Under the pieces are notes generated by a model. It made no database searches. It was given only the letters and a program-made list of their open reading frames with translations, and was not told the DNA's origin. This document shows positions 1-7,140 of a stretch of DNA of 64,000 nucleotides, one piece after another (the first letter of the stretch is position 1; each line of letters starts with the position of its first letter). A program made the position numbers and the translations under genes. Source of the DNA: Streptomyces iakyrus (lineage in GTDB: Bacteria > Actinomycetota > Actinomycetes > Streptomycetales > Streptomycetaceae); the NCBI RefSeq assembly GCF_000717055.1, contig NZ_JNXI01000020.1, positions 233,013-297,012 on the forward strand, written 5' to 3'.

Positions 1-363
1 GTCGAAGCCGAACGTCTCCCGCAGCTTGGCCGTGAACTCGGCGGCCACGGAGACGTCCGCCTCGATCACGTTCTGGCAGTCGCGGCAGACCAGGTGGATG
101 TGGTGGTGCCGGTCCGCGAGGTGGTACGTCGGCGCCCCGTGCCCCAGATGCGCGTGACTGACCAGACCGAGCTCCTCCAGGAGCTCCAGCGTCCGGTACA
201 CCGTGGAAATGTTGACCCCCGACGCCGTCTTCCTCACTTCCACGAGGATGTCGTCGGGGGTCGCGTGCTCCAGGGTGTCCACGGCTTCGAGCACGAGTTG
301 CCGCTGCGGGGTCAGCCGGTAGCCGCGCTGCCGCAGATCGCTCTTCCAGTCGGTGCTCACCAC
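1..363 (-). CDS. nur: Fur-family regulator Nur (nickel uptake regulator), 3' part missing
   Basis: Metal-dependent repressor of the Fur family; in S. coelicolor Nur represses nickel uptake and iron superoxide dismutase genes. About 121 N-terminal residues are visible: a winged helix with LTPQRQLVLEAV and STVYRTLELLEELGLV, then the histidine-rich metal region HHHIHLVCRDC, whose CxxC belongs to the structural zinc site. The second CxxC lies beyond the left edge. The start is taken as the GTG at 363 (MVSTDW...): a TAGACT hexamer (371-376) lies exactly 7 nt before it and no Shine-Dalgarno is present, so the transcript looks leaderless; the next codon (360) is also GTG. The promoter lies at the 3' end of the neighbouring nitrobindin gene. 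The name Nur rather than another Fur paralogue rests on remembered sequence and synteny. Confidence 0.85.
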   Translation of the reverse strand, partial: MVSTDWKSDLRQRGYRLTPQRQLVLEAVDTLEHATPDDILVEVRKTASGVNISTVYRTLELLEELGLVSHAHLGHGAPTYHLADRHHHIHLVCRDCQNVIEADVSVAAEFTAKLRETFGFD

Positions 364-379
364 ACCGGCCAGTCTAGGA

Positions 380-955
380 CTACTTGAAGAAAGCGATCCC
401 GTCGTCCGGCATGTCGTCGGGCAGGGCCTTGGCCCAGCGCTCGACCTCCTCCGGGGTGACGACCTTCTTGAGGTGGGCGGACATGTACGGGCGCAGCTCG
501 ACCTCGGGGGTCTGCTTCTCGCCGACCCACATCAGATCGCTCTTGACGTAGCCGTACAGGCGCTTGCCGCCGGTGTAGGGCTGGGAGGCGGCCGTGCGGG
601 CCACCGCGTCCGTCACGAGGTCGATCTGCGGCTTCTTGTCGGCCAGCTCGCCGTACCAGATCTCGATGACGCCGTCGTCGCGGGTCATCGTCACCTCGAC
701 CTTGCGGGCGGCGTCGATCCGCCAGAAGCCGTGCTCGGACTCCAGGGGACGGACCTTGTTGCCGTCCTGGTCCAGCACCCAGCTGTGGGACCGGTACTCC
801 AGGAAGTCCCGGCCGTCGTGGGTGAAGGAGACCTCCTGCCCGAAGTTGCACTTCTCGGAGCCGGGGAAGTCGTGCACGCCGGCGCCCGCCCAGTCGCCGA
901 GCAGGAAGGCGAGCGGGACGAGGTCCTTGTGGAGGTCGGACGGGATCTCGATCAT
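380..955 (-). CDS. nitrobindin-like haem-binding beta-barrel protein (FABP family, DUF1794)
   Basis: A 191-aa cytosolic protein of the FABP/nitrobindin family, ten-stranded barrels that bind haem b and react with nitric oxide or peroxynitrite. The family N-terminal signature GxWxGxG appears as LLGDWAGAG around residues 18-26. The histidine in YMSAHLKK near the C-terminus is the likely proximal haem ligand (inference). Length is normal for the family. It lies 16 nt before nur on the same strand, so the nur promoter overlaps its 3' end. Family assignment is firm; the ligand is inferred. Confidence 0.85.
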   Translation of the reverse strand: MIEIPSDLHKDLVPLAFLLGDWAGAGVHDFPGSEKCNFGQEVSFTHDGRDFLEYRSHSWVLDQDGNKVRPLESEHGFWRIDAARKVEVTMTRDDGVIEIWYGELADKKPQIDLVTDAVARTAASQPYTGGKRLYGYVKSDLMWVGEKQTPEVELRPYMSAHLKKVVTPEEVERWAKALPDDMPDDGIAFFK

Positions 956-975
956 GGGAACTTCCTAGACGTGGG

Positions 976-1074
976 TCAGCGCTGGCCCTGGTACAGCTTC
1001 TTCACGGTCAGTCCGGCGAAGGCGAGGACGCCGACGGCGACCAGGACCAACAGGATTTCGAAGAAGATCTCCAC
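976..1074 (-). CDS. small single-pass membrane peptide (32 aa)
   Basis: A 32-codon ORF beginning at GTG 1074 with an AAGGAG Shine-Dalgarno about 8 nt upstream. The product starts VEIFFEILLVLVAVGVLAF: one hydrophobic helix across residues 3-22 followed by a basic tail (KKLYQGQR), so the C-terminus is predicted to be cytoplasmic. It lies 20 nt upstream of the nitrobindin gene in the same direction and is probably co-transcribed. Function unknown. The good ribosome site and typical TM-plus-basic-tail composition argue that it is translated. Confidence 0.7.
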   Translation of the reverse strand: MEIFFEILLVLVAVGVLAFAGLTVKKLYQGQR

Positions 1075-1158
1075 GGGGTGCTCCTTGAGCGGGGTGCGAA
1101 TGGGTGCACAGGGCCGAGCCCAGCTTACGCGGGCCCTTTCGGCACTACGATTCCGGCT

Positions 1159-1521
1159 ATGGCGAAGAAGCTGGTGATCAAGGTGACGGCGGGGGCCGAC
1201 GCCCCCGAGCGGTGCTCCCAGGCGTTCACGGTGGCGGCGGTGGCCGTGGCCAGCGGCGTCGACGTCTCCCTGTGGCTGACCGGCGAGTCCGCCTGGTTCG
1301 CCCTGCCCGGCCGGGCCGCCGAGTTCGAGCTGCCGCACGCGGCTCCCCTGCCCGACCTGCTGGACTCCCTCCTCGCGGGCGGCCGCGTCACCCTGTGCAC
1401 GCAGTGCGCGGCCCGCCGCGAGATCACGGAGCAGGATGTCATCAAGGGTGTCCGGATCGCGGGCGCGCAGGTCTTCGTCCAGGAGTCGCTGGCGGACGGG
1501 ACGCAGGCGCTCGTCTACTGA
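1159..1521 (+). CDS. DsrE-family protein
   Basis: A 120-aa protein of the DsrE/DsrF-like fold, a group that includes sulfur-relay carriers. It starts with the core strand KKLVIKVTAGADAPERC, has a central VDVSLWLTGES strand-turn, and a LCTQCAARR segment with a CxxC pair near residue 80, placed where DsrE-type proteins often carry reactive cysteines. No Shine-Dalgarno is visible. TACGAT (1146-1151) ends 7 nt before the ATG, so the mRNA is probably leaderless. The 3' end overlaps the convergent VOC gene by 7 nt. The sulfur role is inferred from family and from the rhodanese operon nearby. Confidence 0.8.
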   Translation: MAKKLVIKVTAGADAPERCSQAFTVAAVAVASGVDVSLWLTGESAWFALPGRAAEFELPHAAPLPDLLDSLLAGGRVTLCTQCAARREITEQDVIKGVRIAGAQVFVQESLADGTQALVY

Positions 1522-1892
1522 GGCGTTTCCGTGTAGAGGCAGAACGGGTGGCCCGCCGGGTCCAGGAGCACCCGTACGTCGTCCTGCGGCTGGAACTCCG
1601 CGGGCCGCGCGCCCTCCGCGACGGCCCGCGCGGTCTCCCGCTCCAGGTCGTCGACCTCGATGTCGAGGTGGATCATCATCTGCTGCCGGTCCGCGGCGCC
1701 CGGCCAGGTGGGCGGGCGGTAGGCGGGTTCGGTCTGGAAGGACAGTCCCGTACCGCCGTCGGGCGGCCTGATGTGCACCCAGTCCGGCCCTTCCTCCCCC
1801 CGCCACACGCACCAGCCCGGCAGCAGCCGCAGATAGAACTCCGCCAGCTCACGCGCGTCCGGCGCGTCCAGCGTCGCCGCCGCCAAGCGCAT
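1515..1892 (-). CDS. VOC (glyoxalase/bleomycin-resistance fold) protein
   Basis: A 125-aa protein of the vicinal-oxygen-chelate superfamily. It shows the usual pattern: N-terminal DAPDARELAEFYLRLLPG helix, a central MMIHLDIEVDDLE strand whose H is in the metal-ligand position, and a C-terminal VLLDPAGHPFCLYTE strand with a second candidate ligand (H and E). Single-domain length. Many actinobacterial members have no assigned substrate, so no reaction is claimed. It is convergent with the DsrE gene and overlaps it by 7 nt. Confidence 0.85.
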   Translation of the reverse strand: MRLAAATLDAPDARELAEFYLRLLPGWCVWRGEEGPDWVHIRPPDGGTGLSFQTEPAYRPPTWPGAADRQQMMIHLDIEVDDLERETARAVAEGARPAEFQPQDDVRVLLDPAGHPFCLYTETPQ

Positions 1893-1913
1893 GGTTCCTC
1901 CCCCCGGCCGGTT

Positions 1914-2174
1914 TCACTGCCGGCGCTTCTTGCCGTCCAGTTCGTCCCACCACGCGTCGGACTGGGGATCCCCGGAGGGGTCGTCCCACCACCGGTCCTC
2001 CGGCCCGCGCCGGTTGGCGACCATGGCCGCGACGGGCGGGATGACCATGGCCACCACACACATACCCACGGCCACGGGGATCGACCACAGCCGCACGACA
2101 CCCCAGGCCAGCACGAAGAGGCCGATGCAGAGGCCCATCATCGCGAAGTACGTGTGACGCCGGCGTGCGTACAT
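1914..2174 (-). CDS. DUF3099-type small membrane protein
   Basis: An 86-aa protein: basic N-terminus (MYARRRHTYF), two adjacent hydrophobic helices (about residues 12-31 and 35-53), then an acidic, Trp-rich tail (DRWWDD...DAWWDELDGKKRR). This layout matches the DUF3099 family of actinobacteria, whose function is unknown. The start is the ATG at 2174 rather than an in-frame ATG at 2225, because TACCCT (2181-2186) lies 6 nt upstream of it, suggesting a leaderless transcript, and because the longer form would read through the terminator hairpin of the upstream gene. Confidence 0.8.
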   Translation of the reverse strand: MYARRRHTYFAMMGLCIGLFVLAWGVVRLWSIPVAVGMCVVAMVIPPVAAMVANRRGPEDRWWDDPSGDPQSDAWWDELDGKKRRQ

Positions 2175-2200
2175 GTGTCCAGGGTAGGTCCGGGCAGGCC

Positions 2201-2245
2201 GAAGGGCCGCACCCCAGGCGTCCAACCCGGGGGGTGCGGCCCTTC
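2201..2245 (-). terminator. intrinsic terminator of the sulfurtransferase operon
   Basis: Perfect 15-bp inverted repeat (2201-2215 with 2231-2245) around a 15-nt loop, starting 16 nt after the stop codon of the DUF1416 gene. No long U-tract, as is usual in Streptomyces. It isolates the sulfur operon from the DUF3099 gene. Confidence 0.75.
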
Positions 2246-2260
2246 GCGATCCGGTCGCCG

Positions 2261-2548
2261 TCAGACGGCGATCGCGACCTCCGCCAGTCCGCCCTGCTGG
2301 GCGACGACCGTGCGGTCGGCGGTGGCACCGGGCACGAGGGCACGGACGGTCCAGGTGCCCTCGGCCGCGTAGAAGCGGAACTGTCCGGTCGCCGAGGTCG
2401 GCACCTCGGCCGTGAACTCGCCGGTCGAGTCCAGCAGACGCACGTAGCCCACCACGGGCTCGCCGTCCTTGGTCACCTGACCCTGGATGGTGGTCTCACC
2501 GGGCTTGATCGTCGAGGCGTCGGGGCCGCCGGCCTTCGCACCGCACAT
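2261..2548 (-). CDS. DUF1416 / SseC-like protein
   Basis: A 95-aa protein of DUF1416, the family of mycobacterial SseC proteins encoded directly downstream of the CysA2/CysA3 sulfurtransferases. It begins MCGAKAGGPDAS with a cysteine at position 2, then a beta-sandwich-like domain (TIQGQVTKDGEPV ... GQFRFYAAEGTWTVRAL) resembling a transthyretin/carboxypeptidase-regulatory fold. It follows the rhodanese gene by 39 nt in the same operon, the same order as in mycobacteria, so it probably acts with that enzyme. Biochemical role unknown. Confidence 0.85.
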   Translation of the reverse strand: MCGAKAGGPDASTIKPGETTIQGQVTKDGEPVVGYVRLLDSTGEFTAEVPTSATGQFRFYAAEGTWTVRALVPGATADRTVVAQQGGLAEVAIAV

Positions 2549-2587
2549 GTCGTACTCCTGAAGTCTGGAAAGGTCGGTCGGGGAGGG

Positions 2588-3433
2588 TTACTTGTTGGCG
2601 CCGAGCTCGATCGGCACGCCCACGAGGGAGCCGTACTCGGTCCAGGAGCCGTCGTAGTTCTTGACGTTCTCCACACCGAGGAGCTCGTGCAGCACGAACC
2701 AGGTCAGCGCGGAGCGCTCACCGATGCGGCAGTAGGCGATGGTGTCCTTGGCCAGGTCGACGCTCTCCTCGGCATAGAGCTCCTTGAGCTCGTCGTCCGA
2801 CTTGAAGGTGCCGTCGTCGTTGGCGTTCTTGGACCACGGGATGTTGCGGGCGCTGGGCACGTGGCCGGGGCGCTGCGACTGCTCCTGCGGCAGGTGGGCC
2901 GGGGCGAGGAGCTTGCCGGAGAACTCGTCGGGCGAACGCACGTCGACGAGGTTCTGCGAACCGATGGCGGCCACGACGTCGTCGCGGAAGGCGCGGATGG
3001 ACGTGTCCTGGGCCTTGGCCTTGTAGTCCGTCTTCGCACGCTCGGGCACCTCGTCGCCGGGTACCAGCTCGCGGGCGTCGAGCTCCCACTTCTTGCGGCC
3101 GCCGTCGAGGAGCTTGACGCTCTCGTGGCCGTACAGCTTGAAGTACCAGTAGGCGTACGAGGCGAACCAGTTGTTGTTGCCGCCGTAGAGGACCACGGTG
3201 TGGTCGTTGCCGATGCCCTTGTCGGACAGGAGCTTCTCGAAGCCCTCCTGGTCGACGAAGTCACGCCGGACCGGGTCCTGGAGGTCCTGGGTCCAGTCGA
3301 TCCGGATGGCGTTGCGGATGTGGTTCTTCTCGTAGGCGGACGTGTCCTCGTCCACCTCGACGATGGCGATGGTCGGGTCGTCCAGGTGCTCCTGGAGCCA
3401 ATCGGCGTCGACCAGGACGTCGCTGCGGCTCAT
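2588..3433 (-). CDS. thiosulfate sulfurtransferase (two-domain rhodanese)
   Basis: A 281-aa cytosolic rhodanese that moves sulfane sulfur from a donor such as thiosulfate to a thiol acceptor. Two rhodanese domains are present: an inactive N-terminal one (about 1-140, with DHTVVLYGGNNNWFASYAYW) and a catalytic C-terminal one whose active-site loop reads YCRIGERS, with Cys as persulfide carrier. Length and motifs match the CysA2/SseA type of mycobacteria. GGAGGAG lies 8 nt before the ATG. It is the first large gene of a leader peptide-rhodanese-DUF1416 operon and is probably controlled through the leader upstream (cysteine supply). Confidence 0.95.
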   Translation of the reverse strand: MSRSDVLVDADWLQEHLDDPTIAIVEVDEDTSAYEKNHIRNAIRIDWTQDLQDPVRRDFVDQEGFEKLLSDKGIGNDHTVVLYGGNNNWFASYAYWYFKLYGHESVKLLDGGRKKWELDARELVPGDEVPERAKTDYKAKAQDTSIRAFRDDVVAAIGSQNLVDVRSPDEFSGKLLAPAHLPQEQSQRPGHVPSARNIPWSKNANDDGTFKSDDELKELYAEESVDLAKDTIAYCRIGERSALTWFVLHELLGVENVKNYDGSWTEYGSLVGVPIELGANK

Positions 3434-3570
3434 GCTTCTTCTCCTCCGGGGCAGTTACGGCGGGGCGTGCGAGGTCTGCAGGGCGCGCCCTTGAGGCAGG
3501 GCGGCGCACGGGTGCCCGTGATGCGGGGCTGCGGGGATGCGCGCGCCGGCGCGACTGCCGACGCGATCGC

Positions 3571-3651
3571 TCAGAAGGTGCGACAGAGCATGGCGGCGAC
3601 GCGGCACAGGTCTACTGCCCGCCGCTTCGTGAGGTCCGCCTGTCGCTTCAT
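3571..3651 (-). CDS. cysteine-containing leader peptide (26 aa) of the sulfurtransferase operon
   Basis: A 26-codon ORF, MKRQADLTKR...DLCRVAAMLCRTF, ending TGA 137 nt before the rhodanese start. It has two cysteine codons (16 and 23) near its 3' end and a very basic N-terminus, the layout of the short actinobacterial leader peptides annotated upstream of sulfur genes. There is no Shine-Dalgarno; the ATG is 7 nt behind a TACGAT -10, so it is leaderless. Mycobacterial orthologous operons have leaderless, cysteine-rich short ORFs shown to act as cysteine-responsive attenuators. By analogy, ribosome pausing at Cys codons here would set downstream expression (inference). Confidence 0.8.
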   Translation of the reverse strand: MKRQADLTKRRAVDLCRVAAMLCRTF

Positions 3652-3658
3652 AGCGTCG

Positions 3659-3688
3659 ATCGTAGGGACGGTCAGGCGGGCATGTCAC
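3659..3688 (-). promoter_or_regulatory. housekeeping promoter of the leader peptide-rhodanese operon
   Basis: On the minus strand, GTGACA (3683-3688) is followed by an 18-nt spacer and TACGAT (3659-3664), a good match to the Streptomyces vegetative sigma consensus. Transcription would begin at or within one base of the leader peptide ATG at 3651. Confidence 0.65.
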
Positions 3689-3853
3689 CGGCGTGTCGCA
3701 TACTGAGACGAGATGATCCGCGATGTGGGACCACAGGGCTGCGAGAGACCTCGGGATACGGACCGTGACCGGATGTATCGGCCGTCACAGCTGAGCCACG
3801 GACGTCACCGTCTCGCCCACCGGACACCTCTGGTCCGCCGCCGCGCGCCCTGC

Positions 3854-4591
3854 CTACCCGGCCAGCCGGACGTCGGAACCCTTCACCGTGATCTCGACGC
3901 CGGCCGGGGCGGCCTGGACGGTGTCGAGCTTGATGCCGCCGGGCAGGCCGTCGATCTTCTGCTGGAAGTCGGTGATCGCCCGGACGCGGTCCTCGGCGAT
4001 GTCGACACCGCCGAACTTGGGCAGGCCGTCGGCGTGCACGCGGACGGTGCCGTTCTCCACCTTCACCGAGCTGAGCACGGAGACCGGCTCCGGGAGCTTG
4101 GTGCCGAGAACCGTGGCCTCGACGGTGACCTTGATCTTGCCGTTGCCGCCGTCGGAGAGGCCGACGACGTTGGCCGTGACGCCCGGGGCGACCTGGGTGG
4201 GCTCGGACTTCGCCGTCTTCAGCAGCTCGTCGTAGGCGATGGTCGCGGTGCCGGTGGCGGTGGAGGCGGTGGCGGAGCTGTAGTCGCCGGAGAACTCGAC
4301 GCCCTTCATGTCGGCCTGGAGGTCGTCGATGCGGATCTTCTGGCCGCCGTTGCCCGCGGTGGCCTCGTAGTCCTTGATGCCGACCTCGATGTCGTCCAGG
4401 GAACCGCCCGCGACCTGGGTGAGGAACGGGAAGCCCTTGATCGACACGTCGGGCGTCGCCGACAGGTTCTCGGTGGTCCTCAGCCGGTCGGCGGCCTCGT
4501 CCTCGGCGAAGTTGACCGCGACGCGGTCGGCGATCACGAAGAGCCCGCCCAGGATCACGACGAAGATCAGCAGTATTCGCAGTGCGCGCAT
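3854..4591 (-). CDS. LmeA-like phospholipid-binding protein (DUF2993)
   Basis: A 245-aa exported or membrane-anchored protein. Residues 5-22 (RILLIFVVILGGLFVIAD) form a signal or anchor helix. The rest is the DUF2993/LmeA domain with its hallmark SIKGFPFLTQVAGGSLDDIEV near residues 48-70 and a repeated beta-rich lipid-pocket layout. Mycobacterial LmeA binds phosphoinositides and helps lipomannan elongation; Streptomyces homologues are uncharacterised. A second, longer DUF2993 protein lies at 18684-19919. Likely role: handling envelope lipids outside the membrane (inference). Confidence 0.9.
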   Translation of the reverse strand: MRALRILLIFVVILGGLFVIADRVAVNFAEDEAADRLRTTENLSATPDVSIKGFPFLTQVAGGSLDDIEVGIKDYEATAGNGGQKIRIDDLQADMKGVEFSGDYSSATASTATGTATIAYDELLKTAKSEPTQVAPGVTANVVGLSDGGNGKIKVTVEATVLGTKLPEPVSVLSSVKVENGTVRVHADGLPKFGGVDIAEDRVRAITDFQQKIDGLPGGIKLDTVQAAPAGVEITVKGSDVRLAG

Positions 4592-4738
4592 GCGGTTGTG
4601 TCCCCCACCCAGTCGGTTAGACGGCGGTCCCTGACGACCGGGTGGCCGTCCCTGGCGCGAGAGTAACCCTCCGGAGAAGAGGAACCGGAGGATTGTTGAT
4701 CATTTGTGACAGGACCCCTTGCGGCTTCGGCGCAGGCG

Positions 4739-5821
4739 CTACGCCAGCGCCCTGCCCAGGACGTACACCGCAGGGGCCGCGGCGGCCAGCGGCAGGGCCA
4801 CGCCCGCCGTGAAGTGGACGAAGCGGGACGGGTAGTCGTAGCTCGCGACCCGGTGGCCGATCAGGGCGCAGGCGGCGGCGCCCGCACCGAGGAGCGCCCC
4901 GGAGGTGCCGAGGTCCGTGACCTGCCCGGCCGCGATGCCCCCGCCCGCCGCGGCGAGGAGGGACACCACCACCGAAGCCGGGGTCGGCAGCGGCAGCGCG
5001 CGGGCCAGGACGGCCACCGCCACGGCCACCGCGCCCACCGTCACCGCGTCCGCGGCGGCCGCGAGGTACCCGCCGGCCACGATCGCCAGCGCCGAGGTCG
5101 CGACCGTCGCCATCAGGCCGTACATCCGCTCGTCGGGGTCGGCGTGCGACCGCAGCTGGAGGACCAGCGCGAGCAGCACCCATACACCGAGCGTGCCGAG
5201 GATGGCCGCCGGGGAGCGGTCCGAGGCCAGCAGTGCCGCGTCCGCGGCCAGGGCGCCCGCGAAGCCCAGCGCGATGCCCTGCCGGGCCGGCCACATGCCG
5301 TTCAGCCGGAACCAGCCCGCCGCCGTGACGGCCTGGAGCACCACCAGCGGCACGAGCAGCGCGTACGTCCCGACCGCCGCCGCACCGGCCAGCAGCAGTC
5401 CGAGCAGCGCCGTCAGCGCGGCCGGCTGGATGCCGGGCTCGATGATCGGGGACCGCCCCTCCGCCCGGGCCCGCTGCGCGTCGGTGACGCGGGTGTTCCC
5501 GCCGACGGTGGCGGGGCCGTAACCGGGAGCCGGGGAGTCGGCTCCGGCCGGGGCCGCGGATCGCCGCGGCGGGGACTGGGGGGTCAGGATCGCCGTCTCC
5601 GGATCAGCCGCCTGCGCCTGCGCCTGCGCGGACGGCACCGCCTGGTGGTTCTGCGTCTCCCAGGTCTGCCCCTGCCACTGCTGCGTGTACTGCTGAGCGG
5701 CCTGCGGGTCCTCGTACCCCTGGTGGCCCTGGTGCCCCTGCCCGGGCCACGCCTGTGGCGCCTGCGGCTGCTGTCCGTAGGGGTCGTACGGCTGGTGGGG
5801 CCGGTTCGGCTGGTCGTTCAT
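4739..5821 (-). CDS. polytopic membrane protein with Gln/Pro-rich N-terminus
   Basis: The first ~130 residues are low-complexity, rich in Gln, Pro and Tyr (MNDQPNRPHQPYDPYGQQPQ...), probably disordered and cytoplasmic. The rest is almost continuous hydrophobic sequence able to form about 8-10 helices. Two in-frame ATGs exist. The second (5821) is chosen because AGGAGG lies 6 nt upstream, whereas the first (5827) abuts that site; the first overlaps the MoaD stop as ATGA. Third gene of a hydrolase-MoaD-membrane protein operon. Function unknown. Confidence 0.85.
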   Translation of the reverse strand: MNDQPNRPHQPYDPYGQQPQAPQAWPGQGHQGHQGYEDPQAAQQYTQQWQGQTWETQNHQAVPSAQAQAQAADPETAILTPQSPPRRSAAPAGADSPAPGYGPATVGGNTRVTDAQRARAEGRSPIIEPGIQPAALTALLGLLLAGAAAVGTYALLVPLVVLQAVTAAGWFRLNGMWPARQGIALGFAGALAADAALLASDRSPAAILGTLGVWVLLALVLQLRSHADPDERMYGLMATVATSALAIVAGGYLAAAADAVTVGAVAVAVAVLARALPLPTPASVVVSLLAAAGGGIAAGQVTDLGTSGALLGAGAAACALIGHRVASYDYPSRFVHFTAGVALPLAAAAPAVYVLGRALA

Positions 5822-5823
5822 CG

Positions 5824-6078
5824 TCATCCTCCTGCGAACGGCGGGAGCACCTCGACCGTGCCGCCGTCGGCCAGCCGTACCGTCTCATGTCCGCGGGTGC
5901 CCACGGGGTCGCCGTCCACGAGGAACGAGCACCGGAGCAGGACACGCTCCAGCTCTCCGGGGTGCCGCTCACGCACCCCGTCGAGCGCCTCGGCGAGCGT
6001 GGCCGCCTCGTACGGCTCCTCGGCCACCCCGGCCGCGGCCTTGGCGGCGGCCCAGTAGCGCACCGTGACCTTTGGCAT
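5824..6078 (-). CDS. MoaD/ThiS-family sulfur-carrier protein
   Basis: An 84-aa ubiquitin-fold protein ending ...VEVLPPFAGG. The C-terminal Gly-Gly is the site that is adenylated and converted to thiocarboxylate in molybdopterin, thiamin or other sulfur-transfer pathways. The start is the ATG at 6078 (MPKVTVRYWAAAK), which has GAGGAAG just upstream; an in-frame TTG at 6090 lies inside that site and is rejected. No MoaE, MoeB or thiamin gene is nearby, so the specific pathway cannot be given. Confidence 0.85.
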   Translation of the reverse strand: MPKVTVRYWAAAKAAAGVAEEPYEAATLAEALDGVRERHPGELERVLLRCSFLVDGDPVGTRGHETVRLADGGTVEVLPPFAGG

Positions 6079-6116
6079 CTGCTTCCTCAATGAATTCGGC
6101 GGTCAACCCCGTCAGG

Positions 6117-6968
6117 CTAGCCCGCCCGGCCGACGCCCCACTCCCCGATCCGGGCCAGCAACGCGTCGCCCGCCGCGTGCTCGGCGTGCCCCATGCCCGG
6201 CTCCAGCCACAGTTCGCCCTGGTCACCGGCGGCCGCGGCCAGCATCCGCGGATGGTCGACGGGGAAGTAGCCGTCGGCATCGCCGTGCACGATCAGCAGG
6301 GGGGTCGGGGCGATCCTGCGCACCGCCTCCACCGGGGAGAGGGGCACCGGGTCCCAGTCCCGGTGGTGGATGCGCGTACGGAATCCGTAACGGCCCACGA
6401 CCCGCCCCTCGGGCCGGGTCACCAGCCAGTGCAGCCGCCGCATGGGCGCGGTGCCCCGGTAGTACCAGCGGGCCGGGGAGCTGACCGACACCACCGCGTC
6501 GGTCTGCCGCGGGTGCAGCGCCGCGTGCCGGAGCACCACCGAGCCGCCCATGGAGAAGCCCACGGTCACCACCCGCGCGTGCCCGTGGCTCCGCGCCCAG
6601 GCCACCGCCGCCGTCAGGTCGAGCACCTCGCGGTCACCGACCGTGGAGTGCCCGCCGGACCTCCCGTGCCCACGGAAGGAGAAGGTGACCACACCCCCGT
6701 ACCGGGCGAACGCCGCCGCGATCCGACGCACGTGCGGGCGGTCCACCGCGCCGGTGAACCCGTGGGCGACGACGAACACGGGATGAGCGGAAGGCGTCCC
6801 GGAGATGTCGTGCCCAGCGGCTCCCGGCTCGTACACGGCGTCGATCGCGACGCCGTCGGACGTGCGCAAAAACGCCCGCGACGACATCCGCACACGGCTT
6901 CCCCCGCCCGTCTCGGAATGCGGACGATCGGTGGAACGCGCCACATCACCTGCCCGACCAGAGCTCAT
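6117..6968 (-). CDS. alpha/beta hydrolase
   Basis: Alpha/beta-hydrolase fold enzyme, about 283 aa. Oxyanion loop FVVAHGFTG, nucleophile elbow GFSMGGS, acid residue in [14 protein letters not shown], and C-terminal catalytic His in [11 protein letters not shown] are all present. The family cleaves esters, amides or C-C bonds; substrate unknown. Two starts are possible: ATG 6968, 7 nt after a weak CAGAAT -10 element (leaderless), or ATG 6888 ([12 protein letters not shown]) with GGGGGAAG about 10 nt upstream, which fits the domain start better. It heads a minus-strand operon with MoaD and the membrane protein, divergent from glnR. Confidence 0.85.
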   Translation of the reverse strand: MSSGRAGDVARSTDRPHSETGGGSRVRMSSRAFLRTSDGVAIDAVYEPGAAGHDISGTPSAHPVFVVAHGFTGAVDRPHVRRIAAAFARYGGVVTFSFRGHGRSGGHSTVGDREVLDLTAAVAWARSHGHARVVTVGFSMGGSVVLRHAALHPRQTDAVVSVSSPARWYYRGTAPMRRLHWLVTRPEGRVVGRYGFRTRIHHRDWDPVPLSPVEAVRRIAPTPLLIVHGDADGYFPVDHPRMLAAAAGDQGELWLEPGMGHAEHAAGDALLARIGEWGVGRAG

Positions 6969-6990
6969 GTGGGCTATTCTGCTGGGCAGA

Positions 6991-7022
6991 GGACTCGGGC
7001 AGCGAAGCCCCCGGGTCCTTTT
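6991..7022 (+). terminator. attenuator-like hairpin in the glnR leader
   Basis: A 9-bp stem (6991-6999 with 7010-7018, one G-U pair) and 10-nt loop, followed directly by TTTT, in the 5' leader about 120 nt before the glnR ATG. A TATTCT hexamer at 6975-6980 could be the -10, putting the hairpin at the very start of the transcript. It could be an early terminator or attenuator. The promoter's -35 is weak, so this is tentative. Confidence 0.4.
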
Positions 7023-7140
7023 GTGCTTTCGGAAGCGTTGTATACGAAGCGGGAAACCGCAGGTGTACGGGGCCTTCGGGATCGCAGAGCGGTGCTGTGC
7101 CAACAAACGTCCTCGCAGGGACCGAGGAGGAACCAGACGT

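Noticed and set aside
3434..3570. Intrinsic terminator between leader peptide and rhodanese gene
   Set aside because: Only short palindromes (cacggg-tg-cccgtg, gcgccggcgc) are seen, with no stable stem followed by a U-tract and no clear anti-Shine-Dalgarno.
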